46,244 bases of DNA from Nocardioides pocheonensis (lineage in GTDB: Bacteria; Actinomycetota; Actinomycetes; Propionibacteriales; Nocardioidaceae): positions 44,423-90,666 of the forward strand of contig NZ_RJSF01000030.1 of the NCBI RefSeq assembly GCF_003725535.1. The letters run 5' to 3'. A model generated the notes under the pieces. It was not told the origin of the DNA. It did no database searches and saw nothing but the letters and a program-made list of their open reading frames with translations. Below are positions 8,290 to 18,615 of the stretch, in pieces; position 1 is the stretch's first letter; the number at the start of each line of letters is the position of its first letter. Both the position numbers and the translations under genes were made by a program.

Positions 8290-9188
8290 GCCCGTTCGCC
8301 CCGGGGCCGGTCACCGTCGAGGTGCCCGCCACCAGCGCGAACCTCGGGCCCGGCTTCGACTGCCTCGGGCTCGCCCTGGACCTCCACGACACCCTCGTCG
8401 GCGAGGTGGTCGACTCCGGGCTGGTCGTCGAACTCGAGGGTGAGGGCGCCGACCGGCTGCCCCGCGACGAGCGCCACCTCGTCGTTCGGGCGATGCGCCG
8501 GGCGTTCGAGGCGCTGTCCGTCGAGCCCCCAGGGTTGGTGCTCCGCGCCGTCAACCGGATCCCGCAGAGCCGCGGGCTCGGGTCGTCCTCGGCAGCGATC
8601 GTCGGGGGTCTCGCGCTGGCCCGGGCGCTCGTCGTCGACGGAGCCGAGGCACTCGACGACGCTGCCGTGCTGCGCCTGGCCACGGCCCTCGAGGGCCACC
8701 CCGACAACGTCGCGCCCGCGCTGCACGGCGGCTTCGTGGTCTGCGGCCACGACGGGGCGGACACCTGGGCGGTCAACGCGCCCGTGGCGCCCGACGTGTC
8801 CGCCGTCGCCTTCGTGCCGCCCGACGGCGTCAGCACCGAGATGGCTCGGGGACTGCTGCCCGCCGAGGTTCCGCACGCGGTCGCCGCCGCCAACACCGGC
8901 CGGGCCGCCCTCCTCGTCGCGGCCCTCGGCGGGGCGACCGACCAGCTCTTCCGCGCCACCGAGGACTTCCTCCACCAGGAGTTCCGCGCCCCGGCGATGC
9001 CGGAGTCGCTCGCCCTGGTGCACTCCCTGCGGTCCGACGGCCTCGCCGCCCTGGTGTCGGGGGCGGGTCCGACCGTGCTCGTGCTCACCGACGGCGACCC
9101 CGAGGCGCTCCTCGGACGGTGCCCGGACGGGTGGGTGGCGCACCGCCTGGCGGTCGACCACGCCGGTGTCCGGACCGTCGTCTCCTGA
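8286..9188 (+). CDS. thrB: Homoserine kinase
   Basis: This GHMP-superfamily kinase (300 residues) phosphorylates homoserine to O-phosphohomoserine, the substrate of ThrC. The N-terminal [21 protein letters not shown] is diagnostic. The ATP-binding GHMP motif is [31 protein letters not shown] forms the following substrate segment, and the C-terminal [11 protein letters not shown] is the third GHMP motif. The ATG at 8286 overlaps the thrC stop codon as ATGA; a longer in-frame reading upstream lies inside thrC and is not real. It closes the threonine operon, and the rho leader begins directly after it. Confidence 0.96.
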   Translation: MSPFAPGPVTVEVPATSANLGPGFDCLGLALDLHDTLVGEVVDSGLVVELEGEGADRLPRDERHLVVRAMRRAFEALSVEPPGLVLRAVNRIPQSRGLGSSSAAIVGGLALARALVVDGAEALDDAAVLRLATALEGHPDNVAPALHGGFVVCGHDGADTWAVNAPVAPDVSAVAFVPPDGVSTEMARGLLPAEVPHAVAAANTGRAALLVAALGGATDQLFRATEDFLHQEFRAPAMPESLALVHSLRSDGLAALVSGAGPTVLVLTDGDPEALLGRCPDGWVAHRLAVDHAGVRTVVS

Positions 9189-9396
9189 CCGCGCCCGGGT
9201 GCTACTGTGAGCGCAGCGTCCGGTGAGATCGCACCCATGGTCCACGATCACGGCGACACACCCTGACGCACTCCTCCTGATCGGATTTCCCGCTCCGGCG
9301 ACCCGTCCGCGCGTGCCGGTGACCGAAGCCGCATCGGGACATCCGCACCCCGCCCGACGCTCAGCCGTCCGGCCCAGCACTGGGGAAGGACCCCAC
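9189..9396 (+). promoter_or_regulatory. Long C-rich leader of rho with a possible nine-codon reading frame
   Basis: The 208 bases before rho contain a -10-like TACTGT at 9203-9208, without a good -35, suggesting an untranslated leader of roughly 180 bases. The stretch 9231-9360 is visibly C-rich with few stable helices, as expected of a rut-type Rho loading site. A short frame MVHDHGDTP (9237-9266) has GGTGAG nine bases upstream. Autogenous control of rho through its leader is known in E. coli; here it is inferred only. Confidence 0.4.
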
Positions 9397-11316
<1,920 letters not shown>

Positions 11317-11341
11317 ACCGACGACCGTCGAGAGAGGTCAT

Positions 11342-11392
11342 CGGGGCAATCGACGCATTATGCCCGAGCGGGGTCGACGTAGTCGATATGCT
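11342..11392 (+). promoter_or_regulatory. Possible control region of the response regulator/kinase pair
   Basis: The rho-response regulator gap (11317-11430) holds CGGGGCAAT-N5-CATTA at 11342-11360 and a -10-like TATGCT at 11387-11392 without a recognisable -35. The first motif recurs with identical spacing before the STAS gene at 31762-31780. Either could be a transcription factor or alternative sigma factor site; neither is assigned. Confidence 0.3.
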
Positions 11393-11430
11393 GATCGCCG
11401 ATCTAGGGGTTGTTCTACGAGGGGGGCCGG

Positions 11431-11802
11431 ATGGCACGGATTGTGATCGCGGACGACGACGCTGACATTCGTGAGCTGGTCGTCTTCAAGCTGCGGCATG
11501 CCGGGCACGAGGTGCTCCCGGTGGCCGACGGTGCCGCGGCGGTCGAGGCCTGCCTCTCGAACAAGCCCGACCTGGTGATCCTCGACGTGATGATGCCCGG
11601 CATGAGCGGGCTCGACGCGGCCCGTGCCCTGCGCGCGGACGACACCATGGCCGGCGTACCGATCATCATGCTGACCGCCCGGGCCCAGGAGCCCGACATC
11701 GAGCAGGGCTTCGACGCCGGCGCCGACGACTACGTGGTCAAGCCGTTCAGCCCACGCGAACTCGCCTCACGGGTGGCGGCGGTGCTCGCGCGGAGCACGT
11801 AG
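11431..11802 (+). CDS. Single-domain response regulator (receiver domain only)
   Basis: The 123-residue product is a CheY-like receiver domain with no output domain. Acidic residues are in IVIADDDADIREL, the phosphoacceptor Asp is in LVILDVMMPGMSG, the conserved Thr in IIMLTARAQ and the Lys in DDYVVKPFSPREL. With no DNA-binding domain it probably acts through protein interactions or a phosphorelay. The ATG at 11431 is preceded by a G-rich AGGGGGG at close spacing; an in-frame start seven codons upstream is possible. The histidine kinase gene begins four bases after its stop, so the two form a pair. They sit between rho and rpmE, which are usually neighbours in actinobacteria. Confidence 0.93.
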   Translation: MARIVIADDDADIRELVVFKLRHAGHEVLPVADGAAAVEACLSNKPDLVILDVMMPGMSGLDAARALRADDTMAGVPIIMLTARAQEPDIEQGFDAGADDYVVKPFSPRELASRVAAVLARST

Positions 11803-11806
11803 GTCG

Positions 11807-13378
11807 ATGGCGTCCGCAGCTGGGGGCGGCGGACGCGGCTCGGTGGGACGCCGGCTCGGCGCGTCGGTTGCGGTGAACTTCTTCGTGCTGGTCGTGGTCG
11901 GCGTGGCCGGCATCATCGGCACGACGCGGGCGCACGACTCGGTCGACTACCTGGCCAAGCAGGTCGAGCCCGCCGCGACCGTGAACGCCGACGCGCTCCA
12001 GGAGCTGACCGACGCGGAGACCTACGTCTGGGGCTACGGGATCTCCGGCGAGCAGTCGCTGCTCGACAAGTACGTCGCGGCTCGCACCCGGTTCCGGGAG
12101 AACCGCGCCCGGCTGGAGCGGCTCCGGTCGCTCGACCCGCAGCTCGGGCTGCTCGTCGACGACTTCCTGCTCTCCGCCCAGAACTGGTTCGCGGCGTACG
12201 CCGACCCGCGCACGGCCGGACCGGTCGGGCTCGGCACCTTCGACGCCCTGCGGTTCGACCGGGCGCAGGTCCTGTTCGCCGACGTCAGGACCACCAACGC
12301 CGCCGTCTCCGAGCGGGTCCGGGAGCTGTCGACGGCTGCCGAGCGGTCCTCGAACGACCTCGAGCGGTCGCTGGTGATCATGCTGGTCGGCGTGCTCGTC
12401 GCCGGCGCCGCGGGAAGCCTGTTCGTGGCCCGCCGCTCCGGCCAGCAGGTCACCGAGCCGCTCGGCGCGCTCGAGGAGACGGCGCAGCGCCTCGCTCGCG
12501 GCGACCACGCCGCGCGGGCCCCGGTCACGGGGCCGCGGGAGGTGGTCCAGGTCGCGAGCGCGATCAACCGGATGGCGGACGAGAACGACCGGGCCCGCGC
12601 CGTCGAGTCCCGTGTGGTCGACCAGCTGCGCGCGCTGGACGCGGTCAAGTCCGACTTCGTCTCGAACGTCTCCCACGAGCTCCGCACGCCGCTGACCAGC
12701 ATCCTCGGCTACCTGGAGCTGCTCGAGGAGGAGCTGGTCGGACGGACGGCCGACACCGAGCAGGACATGCTCCGGGCCGCCAAGCGCAACGTGCTGCGCC
12801 TCGGTGAGCTGATCGAGGACCTGCTCGCCCTCACCCGCTCGGAGTCCCAGGGCACCGAGCTGAAGGAGCTCGACCTGGCCTCGCTCACGCGCGACCTGGT
12901 CACCGATCTCCGCGTGGCCTCGAGCCAGCAGGGTGTCGAGATCCGCCTCGGCGTCCCCGCGGCGCCGGTGCCGGTGATGGCGGACGCCGGCCAGATCGCC
13001 CGGGTGGTGACCAACCTGGTCAGCAACGCGGTGAAGTTCAGCCAGGGCGCGTCGGAGGTGGCCGTCTCGGTGGTGCGCGACGGCGACGACGCGGTGCTGA
13101 CCGTGGAGGACCACGGCATCGGCATCCCGTCCGAGGAGCTCGACCAGCTGGGCTCGCGCTTCTACCGGGCCTCGAACGCCGTCCACCTCGGCATCACCGG
13201 CACCGGGCTCGGCCTGCGCATCGTGCAGGCGATCGTGGAGAACCACCACGGCAGCGTCGACCTGCGCTCCGTGCAGGGGGTGGGCACGACGGTGTGGGTG
13301 CGGCTCCCGGTGCTGCAGCCGGACGAGTCGCACCGTGCCGACGCCGCCGACTCGACGGACCCCGCCGAGGTCGGCTGA
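11807..13378 (+). CDS. Membrane-bound sensor histidine kinase (CHASE3-like, HAMP)
   Basis: This 523-residue kinase has a transmembrane helix at about 22-42 (NFFVLVVVGVAGIIG). An extracytoplasmic helical region of roughly 145 residues resembles a CHASE3 sensor (YVWGYGISGEQSLLDKY). A second helix lies at about 189-208 (SLVIMLVGVLVAGAAGS), then a HAMP linker (EPLGALEETAQRLARGDH). The HisKA motif is FVSNVSHELRTPL with phosphoacceptor H290. The ATPase domain shows NLVSNAVKF, DHGIGIP and GTGLGLRIV boxes. It is very likely the partner of the receiver protein four bases upstream. The signal sensed is unknown. A short Gly-rich N-terminus precedes the first membrane helix. Confidence 0.92.
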   Translation: MASAAGGGGRGSVGRRLGASVAVNFFVLVVVGVAGIIGTTRAHDSVDYLAKQVEPAATVNADALQELTDAETYVWGYGISGEQSLLDKYVAARTRFRENRARLERLRSLDPQLGLLVDDFLLSAQNWFAAYADPRTAGPVGLGTFDALRFDRAQVLFADVRTTNAAVSERVRELSTAAERSSNDLERSLVIMLVGVLVAGAAGSLFVARRSGQQVTEPLGALEETAQRLARGDHAARAPVTGPREVVQVASAINRMADENDRARAVESRVVDQLRALDAVKSDFVSNVSHELRTPLTSILGYLELLEEELVGRTADTEQDMLRAAKRNVLRLGELIEDLLALTRSESQGTELKELDLASLTRDLVTDLRVASSQQGVEIRLGVPAAPVPVMADAGQIARVVTNLVSNAVKFSQGASEVAVSVVRDGDDAVLTVEDHGIGIPSEELDQLGSRFYRASNAVHLGITGTGLGLRIVQAIVENHHGSVDLRSVQGVGTTVWVRLPVLQPDESHRADAADSTDPAEVG

Positions 13379-13437
13379 GCGGGAACAAGCGGCAACTGGT
13401 CGCTGTTGTGCAGGTGCTGCCCCGGACCCCCGCCGAT

Positions 13438-13466
13438 TTCTCAGGCGGAGCCCCGGATGGCAGAAT
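13438..13466 (+). promoter_or_regulatory. Predicted rpmE promoter
   Basis: TTCTCA (13438-13443) and CAGAAT (13461-13466) are separated by 17 bases, each matching four of six consensus positions. Transcription would start about 60 bases before rpmE. A separate promoter is expected because the inserted two-component genes separate rpmE from rho. Confidence 0.4.
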
Positions 13467-13534
13467 CGTTGGTTGGCTCCGGTTCACGTCCGCACCCGCG
13501 GGCGACCCGGCGGCTGAGGACCCGAGAGGAAACC

Positions 13535-13753
13535 ATGAAGAACGACATCCACCCCGACTACGTGGTGACGCAGGTGACCTGCACCTGTGGCAACACGTTC
13601 ACGACGCGCAGCACCTCGGCGAGCGGCAACCTGCACGCCGACGTGTGCTCGAACTGCCACCCGTTCTACACGGGCAAGCAGAAGATCCTGGACACCGGTG
13701 GCCGCGTGGCCCGCTTCGAGGCCCGGTACGCCAAGGCCAAGGACAAGAAGTAG
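13535..13753 (+). CDS. rpmE: 50S ribosomal protein L31 (zinc-binding form)
   Basis: The 72-residue protein of the large ribosomal subunit bridges to the small subunit. It begins MKNDIHPDY and carries the four zinc ligands C16, C18, C38 and C41 (TCTCGN and [14 protein letters not shown]), so it is the zinc-containing (C+) type rather than the zinc-independent paralogue made under zinc limitation. The ATG is preceded by GAGAGGA. It is followed by a strong hairpin before prfA, suggesting that much of its transcript ends there. Confidence 0.97.
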   Translation: MKNDIHPDYVVTQVTCTCGNTFTTRSTSASGNLHADVCSNCHPFYTGKQKILDTGGRVARFEARYAKAKDKK

Positions 13754-13760
13754 CTTCGCC

Positions 13761-13795
13761 GAACGCCGGTCACCCCGTTGCGGTGACCGGCGTTC
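13761..13795 (+). terminator. Strong hairpin terminator after rpmE
   Basis: GAACGCCGGTCACC (13761-13774) and GGTGACCGGCGTTC (13782-13795) form a perfect 14-bp stem around the loop CCGTTGC, beginning seven bases after the rpmE stop. No T-tract follows, as in many actinobacterial terminators. It may attenuate read-through into prfA, whose start is 58 bases downstream. Confidence 0.8.
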
Positions 13796-13853
13796 CGCAT
13801 GTCCAGGGGCCGGCGCACGGATCGACCCGGGTTGAGCTCGTCGGAGGAGTCGG

Positions 13854-14927
13854 ATGTTCGAGGCAGTCGAGTCACTGATCGCGGAGCACGCCGCGCTCGA
13901 GGACGAGCTCGCGGACCCGTCGCTGCACTCCGACCAGGTTCGTGCGCGCCGGGTCAACCAGCGCTACGCCGAGCTGTCCGCGATCGTGCGCACCTACCGC
14001 GACTGGCAGCGGCTCGGTGACGACGTCGACGCCGCCCGCGAGCTCTCGGCGGACGACGCCGACTTCGCCGCCGAGGCCGACCAGCTCGCCACGCGGCGCT
14101 CCGAGGTCGAGGAGCACCTGCGTCGCCTGCTGATCCCGCGCGACCCGGCGGACAGCAAGGACGCGATCCTCGAGGTCAAGTCGGGCGAGGGCGGTGAGGA
14201 GTCGGCCCTGTTCGCCGGCGACCTGCTCCGCATGTACACCCGGTACGCCGAGCAGCGCGGGTGGTCCACCGAGATCCTCGACGCCACGGAGTCCGACCTC
14301 GGGGGCTACAAGTCGGTCACGGTCGCGGTGAAGGCCAAGGGCACGCCGGCGCCGGGCGAGGCGCCGTACGCGCTGCTGAAGTTCGAGGGCGGCGTGCACC
14401 GGGTCCAGCGGGTGCCGGTCACCGAGAGCCAGGGCCGCGTGCACACCTCGGCCGCGGGCGTGCTGGTCATGCCGGAGGCCGAGCAGGTCGACGTCAGCGT
14501 CGACGAGAAGGATCTCCGCATCGACGTGTTCCGCTCCAGCGGCCCCGGCGGCCAGAGCGTGAACACCACCGACTCCGCCGTGCGGATCACCCACGTGCCG
14601 ACCGGGATCGTGGTGAGCTGCCAGAACGAGAAGTCCCAGCTGCAGAACAAGGAGCAGGCGATGCGGATCCTGAGGGCGCGCCTGCTCGCCGCCGCACAGG
14701 AGGAGGCCGCCGCCGAGGCCAGCGACGCGCGCCGCTCCCAGGTCCGCACGGTCGACCGCTCGGAGCGGATCCGCACCTACAACTACCCGGAGAACCGGAT
14801 CTCCGACCACCGCACCGGCTACAAGTCCTACAACCTCGACCAGGTGCTCGACGGTGCGCTCGACCCGGTGATCGAGTCGTGCGTGTCCGCCGAGATGAAC
14901 GCCCGCCTCGAGGCCGTCGGCGGGTGA
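13854..14927 (+). CDS. prfA: Peptide chain release factor 1
   Basis: The 357-residue factor recognises UAA and UAG stop codons and triggers peptide release. The GGQ motif (residues 232-234, in [20 protein letters not shown]) is methylated on Gln by PrmC, encoded immediately downstream. The stop-codon-reading tripeptide is PVT, in [14 protein letters not shown], replacing the PAT of E. coli. The N-terminal helical domain spans about 1-95. The ATG at 13854 has GGAGGAG a few bases upstream. Its stop codon overlaps the prmC start by four bases (GTGA). Confidence 0.97.
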   Translation: MFEAVESLIAEHAALEDELADPSLHSDQVRARRVNQRYAELSAIVRTYRDWQRLGDDVDAARELSADDADFAAEADQLATRRSEVEEHLRRLLIPRDPADSKDAILEVKSGEGGEESALFAGDLLRMYTRYAEQRGWSTEILDATESDLGGYKSVTVAVKAKGTPAPGEAPYALLKFEGGVHRVQRVPVTESQGRVHTSAAGVLVMPEAEQVDVSVDEKDLRIDVFRSSGPGGQSVNTTDSAVRITHVPTGIVVSCQNEKSQLQNKEQAMRILRARLLAAAQEEAAAEASDARRSQVRTVDRSERIRTYNYPENRISDHRTGYKSYNLDQVLDGALDPVIESCVSAEMNARLEAVGG

Positions 14928-15787
14928 GCGTGCCGACGCCCCGGGCACTCGTCCGCGCCGCCGCGGTGCGCCTGGACGACGCGGCGATCGACAGCCCGGA
15001 CCACGACGCGGCCGAGCTGCTCGCCTTCGTGCTCGGCACGAGCCGGTCGCGGCTCGCCCTGGTCGAGGAGGTGGGCCCGGAGGACGAGGCGCGCTTCGCG
15101 GAGCTGGTGGAGCGACGGGCCGCGCGGGTGCCGCTCCAGCACCTGACCGGGGCCGCGGCGTTCCGGCACGCGGAGCTCGCGGTGGGTCCCGGCGTCTTCG
15201 TGCCGCGTCCCGAGACCGAGCTCCTCGCCGGCTGGGCGGTCGAGCGGGCCGCCGAGGTGGCCCGGGTCGCCGGCCGGGCGCCGGTCGTGGTCGACCTGTG
15301 CACCGGGTCCGGTGCGATCGCGCTGAGTGTCGCGACCGAGCTGCCCGGCGCCGAGGTGCACGCCGTGGAGCTCGACCCGCAGGCCGTGCAGTGGGCCGTG
15401 CGCAATCTGGCCGGCTCCGGTGTCGACCTGCGCGAGGGTGACATGGCCGAGGCGTTCCCGGACCTCGACGGCGCGGTGGACGTGGTGGTCTGCAACCCGC
15501 CGTACATCCCCCTGACCGCGTACGACGGCGTGGCGCCCGAGGCGCGCGACCACGACCCCGAGCTCGCCCTCTGGTCCGGCGACGACGGGCTCGACGCGAT
15601 CCGCGTGCTCGAGCGGGTCGGCGCGCGCCTGCTCCGGTCCGGAGGGCACCTCGGTTGCGAGCACGCGGATCTGCAGGGGGAGACCGCTCCGCAGGTCTTC
15701 GTCGCCAGTGGCCGCTGGACCGACGTGCGCGACCACCGCGACCTGGCCGGGCGTCCGCGCTACCTGACGGCGCGGCTGCCAAGATGA
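14924..15787 (+). CDS. prmC: Peptide chain release factor N5-glutamine methyltransferase
   Basis: The 287-residue SAM-dependent enzyme methylates the GGQ glutamine of release factors 1 and 2. The N-terminal helical domain (about 1-80) contains [15 protein letters not shown] and [15 protein letters not shown], both characteristic. The SAM-binding motif is [16 protein letters not shown], and the substrate-Gln motif NPPY is at residues 191-194 ([11 protein letters not shown]). GTG at 14924 overlaps the prfA stop; a second GTG two codons later (14930) is also possible. Coupling to prfA fits a modifying enzyme made with its substrate. It overlaps the next gene by four bases. Confidence 0.95.
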   Translation: MSVPTPRALVRAAAVRLDDAAIDSPDHDAAELLAFVLGTSRSRLALVEEVGPEDEARFAELVERRAARVPLQHLTGAAAFRHAELAVGPGVFVPRPETELLAGWAVERAAEVARVAGRAPVVVDLCTGSGAIALSVATELPGAEVHAVELDPQAVQWAVRNLAGSGVDLREGDMAEAFPDLDGAVDVVVCNPPYIPLTAYDGVAPEARDHDPELALWSGDDGLDAIRVLERVGARLLRSGGHLGCEHADLQGETAPQVFVASGRWTDVRDHRDLAGRPRYLTARLPR

Positions 15788-16476
15788 GTCCCGTGTCCAC
15801 TCGCTACGACGCCACCGACCCGGCCCAGCTCGAGGCGGGAGTGACCGCCGCGACCACCGCGATCCGTGCGGGTGAGCTGGTCGTGCTGCCCACGGACACC
15901 GTCTACGGCCTGGGCGCCGATGCCTTCGACCCGGCCGCCGTGCGCAGGTTGCTCGACGCCAAGGGGCGCGGGCGGGAGATGCCGCCGCCGGTGCTGGTCG
16001 GCTCCGTCGCGACGCTGGACGCCCTCGCCTCGACCGTGCCCTCGTGGGCGCGCGACCTGGTCGAGCACTACTGGCCGGGCCCGCTGACGATCGTCGTGCG
16101 CGAGCAGACCTCGCTGCAGTGGGACCTCGGCGAGACCCGCGGCACCGTCGCGGTCCGGATGCCCCACGACCCGGTCGCGCTCGAGCTGCTCGGCCGCACC
16201 GGGCCGCTGGCGGTGAGCTCGGCGAACCTCACCGGCCGGCCCGCCGCCACGGACGCCGACCAGGCTGCGGACATGCTCGCCGAGAAGGTCGCGGTGATCC
16301 TCGACGGCGGTCCCACCAGCGACGACCGGCCGTCGACGATCGTGGACTGCACGTCCGCTCGTCCGCGCGTGCTGCGGGTCGGGGCGGTCCCGGTCGACGA
16401 GCTGCGCTCCCTGCTCGCCGGCAAGGCCGACCTGGACGACCTGGACCCGAGCGAAGGCGCCGACCAGGGTGCGTGA
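15784..16476 (+). CDS. L-threonylcarbamoyladenylate synthase (Sua5/YrdC family)
   Basis: The 230-residue enzyme makes threonylcarbamoyl-AMP from threonine, bicarbonate and ATP, the first step in t6A37 modification of ANN-decoding tRNAs. The YrdC fold is shown by GELVVLPTDTVYGLGADA, HYWPGPLTIVV, GTVAVRMPHDPVAL and the C-terminal substrate segment PLAVSSANLTGRPAATDAD. STIVDCT with RVLRVG closes the domain. At this length it is the short TsaC/YrdC-type plus tail rather than full Sua5 with its C-terminal domain. ATG at 15784 overlaps the prmC stop (ATGA). Translational coupling to prfA-prmC groups three translation-fidelity functions. Confidence 0.93.
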   Translation: MSPVSTRYDATDPAQLEAGVTAATTAIRAGELVVLPTDTVYGLGADAFDPAAVRRLLDAKGRGREMPPPVLVGSVATLDALASTVPSWARDLVEHYWPGPLTIVVREQTSLQWDLGETRGTVAVRMPHDPVALELLGRTGPLAVSSANLTGRPAATDADQAADMLAEKVAVILDGGPTSDDRPSTIVDCTSARPRVLRVGAVPVDELRSLLAGKADLDDLDPSEGADQGA

Positions 16477-17602
16477 GTACCTGCTGGTCTTCCTGGCGGC
16501 CGCGGTCGTCAGCTACCTGCTGTGCGTGGTCGCGCGGGAGCTGGCGATGCGCACCGGCGCGGTGGCGGAGGTGCGCGACCGCGACGTGCACGCCGTGCCG
16601 ATCCCGTACTTCGGGGGCGTCGCGATGCTCGGTGGCCTCGGCGCCGGGTTCCTGGTTGCCCACCACCTGCCGTTCCTGAGCCGGTCCGGCCCGCAGGTCT
16701 TCCACGATGCGGGCGTGGTGCTGATCGGGGGCGCGATCATCTGCGCGGTCGGCGTCCTCGACGACCTGATCGAGCTGGACGCGCTGACGAAGCTGGGCGG
16801 CCAGATCGTCGCGGCCGGCTACCTGGTCCTCAACGGGGTGCAGCTGTACTCCCTGCGGATCCCCGGCGTCGGGGTCGGCCAGTTCACGCTCGACTACGGG
16901 CAGGCGATCCTGTTCTCGATCGTGCTGATCGTCGGCACCGTCAACGCGATCAACTTCGTCGACGGTCTCGACGGCCTGGCCGGAGGGATGGTCGCGATCG
17001 GCGCGGTCGCCTTCTTCGCCTTCTCCTACCGGCTCGCCGACGTCAACGGCTACGCCCTGGCGATCACCGCCGCGCTGCTGTGCGCGTGCCTGGGCGGCGC
17101 CTGCGTCGGCTTCCTGCCGCACAACTTCTTCCCGGCGCGCATCTTCATGGGTGACTCCGGGTCGATGCTGCTCGGCCTGGTGCTCTCGGGCTCCGCGCTC
17201 TCGCTGACCGGGCAGTTCGCGGCGGTCCAGGTGAACCAGACCGGCGACTTCAACGCCGGCAACTGGCTGGTGATCATGCTGCCGATCCTGCTGCCGGTCT
17301 CGATCCTCGTCGTGCCGTTCCTCGACCTCGTGCTGGCCGTCGTACGCCGCACCCGGCGGGGCCAGATGTTCTACCACCCCGACAAGGAGCACCTGCACCA
17401 CCGGCTGCTGGAGTTCGGCCACAGCCAGCGGGTCGCGGTCGTGATCATGTGGCTCTGGGCCGGGCTGGTCGCGTTCGGGGGAGTGCTGGTCACTCTCTAC
17501 GCCAGCGTGCTCAGCGTGGTGATCACGCTGGTGTGGGCCGCGCTGACCCTGGTGGTCACCTTCGCGCTGCCGCGGCTCAGGCGGCCCGCGGCGGTCTCCT
17601 GA
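16469..17602 (+). CDS. Undecaprenyl-phosphate GlcNAc-1-phosphate transferase (WecA/TagO/Rfe family)
   Basis: This polytopic membrane enzyme (377 residues, about eleven helices) moves a sugar-1-phosphate from a UDP-sugar to a polyprenyl phosphate, starting a cell-envelope glycan. Family motifs are GVLDDLIELDA (the DD pair that helps bind Mg), NAINFVDGLDGLAGG, FMGDSGSMLLG and the cytoplasmic HLHHRLLEFGHS loop, which places it in the WecA branch rather than MraY. In mycobacteria the gene at this position (rfe/wecA) starts arabinogalactan linkage-unit synthesis; the product here is inferred. It overlaps the previous gene by eight bases and is followed by a 323-base gap before the ATP synthase genes. 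Confidence 0.92.
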   Translation: MREYLLVFLAAAVVSYLLCVVARELAMRTGAVAEVRDRDVHAVPIPYFGGVAMLGGLGAGFLVAHHLPFLSRSGPQVFHDAGVVLIGGAIICAVGVLDDLIELDALTKLGGQIVAAGYLVLNGVQLYSLRIPGVGVGQFTLDYGQAILFSIVLIVGTVNAINFVDGLDGLAGGMVAIGAVAFFAFSYRLADVNGYALAITAALLCACLGGACVGFLPHNFFPARIFMGDSGSMLLGLVLSGSALSLTGQFAAVQVNQTGDFNAGNWLVIMLPILLPVSILVVPFLDLVLAVVRRTRRGQMFYHPDKEHLHHRLLEFGHSQRVAVVIMWLWAGLVAFGGVLVTLYASVLSVVITLVWAALTLVVTFALPRLRRPAAVS

Positions 17603-17925
17603 GGGCGGCCCCCCACCGCTGTCGATCCCGCTCCCGGACACCGATTTTCGCGCTCCCAGAGTTTGTGCTAGTTTTCACAAGCACCCCCCGAACGCCGTTG
17701 ACGACCCGAGAAGGCCGCCATGACGACCGCACCCAGCTCAGCCCGATCCGGGCGTCGAGTCACGGGGTCGACGCGGGCCCGGAGGCACCCTGAGAGCCTC
17801 CTGAATGCCTGTGGTAGCGTCCGAGCGTCGTCGCCCGCTGAGGCCCTCTCGGACCCGCCCTCCGCGCTGGTGCAGGGTTCGCGGCCGGACGATCACGCCC
17901 CCACAGCACGAACGGACCAGACTGG
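17603..17925. other. Intergenic region upstream of the ATP synthase operon
   Basis: This 323-base gap contains the Rex-like operator (17663-17680, separate entry) in a locally AT-richer patch. Farther downstream, the -10-like TAGCGT at 17815-17820 has TGAGAG 18 bases upstream as a weak -35, giving a possible second promoter. A frame opening at 17720 after GAGAAGG runs out of phase through the next gene and has no recognisable content, so it is not called. No clear terminator for the preceding transferase gene is seen. Confidence 0.5.
17663..17680. promoter_or_regulatory. Candidate Rex (redox-sensing repressor) operator
   Basis: TTGTGCTAGTTTTCACAA fits the Rex consensus TTGTGAA-N4-TTCACAA at 12 of 14 defined positions; only positions 6 and 7 differ. 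An imbedded TAGTTT could be a -10, so a bound repressor would block the promoter. Rex senses the NADH/NAD+ ratio and is known to control respiratory and ATP synthase genes in streptomycetes. It lies 246 bases before the first ATP synthase gene. Confidence 0.65.
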
Positions 17926-18144
17926 ATGGCCGATGACCCGATCGAGAGCGGCCTGCGTGGCCGTGACCTCATCGGCCTGGGCGGGCTCCTGGTCGGCGCG
18001 GTCGTCGGTGGCATGGTCCTCGGCCTCCTCGCGGACTCCGCACTCGACTCGTCACCGGTCGGCGTCCTCGTCGGCGTCGCCGTCGGCGTCGTCGTCGGGT
18101 GTGTCGGCTTCGCGGTTCGGGTACGACGCGCTCTTCGGGGCTGA
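17926..18144 (+). CDS. AtpZ/AtpI-like small membrane protein
   Basis: The 72-residue protein has two predicted membrane helices (about 15-37, LIGLGGLLVGAVVGGMVLGLLA, and 44-66, Val/Gly-rich) joined by a short loop, with basic residues RVRRALRG at the end. This topology and the position just before atpI fit the AtpZ-like F0F1-ATPase gene 1 family, which associates with AtpI in assembly or ion supply of the ATP synthase. Sequence similarity is weak, so the call leans on topology and context. No good Shine-Dalgarno sequence precedes the ATG. Confidence 0.65.
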   Translation: MADDPIESGLRGRDLIGLGGLLVGAVVGGMVLGLLADSALDSSPVGVLVGVAVGVVVGCVGFAVRVRRALRG

Positions 18145-18177
18145 GGCTCCGATGGCCCCGGCCGGAGGAGGTGCGTC

Positions 18178-18615
18178 GTGATGACCGACGAGACGACCGC
18201 GCCCGTGACCAGCCCGTCGCTGCCCGAGAGGGCGACCGTCGGCCGGGTCGTGCGTGACCAGCGCAAGACCGTGTGGGTCGCCGCGGTGATGATGGTGCTC
18301 GGCCTGTTCGTCGGTCAGTACGACGAGTGGACGCTCGCCCTCTGCATCGCCGGCGGCGTGCTGCTCGGACTGCTCAACCACCTCGTCACGGAGTACTGGC
18401 TGCTGCGGATCATCACCGGCGGCGCGCAGCCGACCCGGGGCCAGCTGACCCGGACCACGATCGTCCGGCTGGCGGTCCTGTCGGTGGTCGCGATCGGCAT
18501 CGCAGTAGCCTTCTGGCCCGCCGGCATCGGGTTGCTGCTCGGCCTGGCGATCTTCCGCCTGATCTCCCTGGTGATGACCGCCCTCCCGCTGCTGAAGGAG
18601 CTGAAGAACACGTGA
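18178..18615 (+). CDS. atpI: ATP synthase subunit I family protein
   Basis: The 145-residue membrane protein with about four helices (VWVAAVMMVLGLFVG, LALCIAGGVLLGLLNHLV, IVRLAVLSVVAIGIAVAFW and GIGLLLGLAIFRLISLVM) resembles the AtpI/UncI family, which helps assemble the c-ring. The position directly before atpB is the standard one. GTG at 18178 is six bases after GGAGGAGG; the adjacent ATG at 18181 is an equally good start. Its stop overlaps the atpB start by four bases (GTGA). Confidence 0.85.
   Translation: MMTDETTAPVTSPSLPERATVGRVVRDQRKTVWVAAVMMVLGLFVGQYDEWTLALCIAGGVLLGLLNHLVTEYWLLRIITGGAQPTRGQLTRTTIVRLAVLSVVAIGIAVAFWPAGIGLLLGLAIFRLISLVMTALPLLKELKNT

Noticed and set aside
17720-18181. 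153-codon frame with a plausible ribosome-binding site in the ATP synthase upstream region
   Set aside because: It runs out of phase through the AtpZ-like gene, is low-complexity Ser/Arg/Ala and shows no domain.
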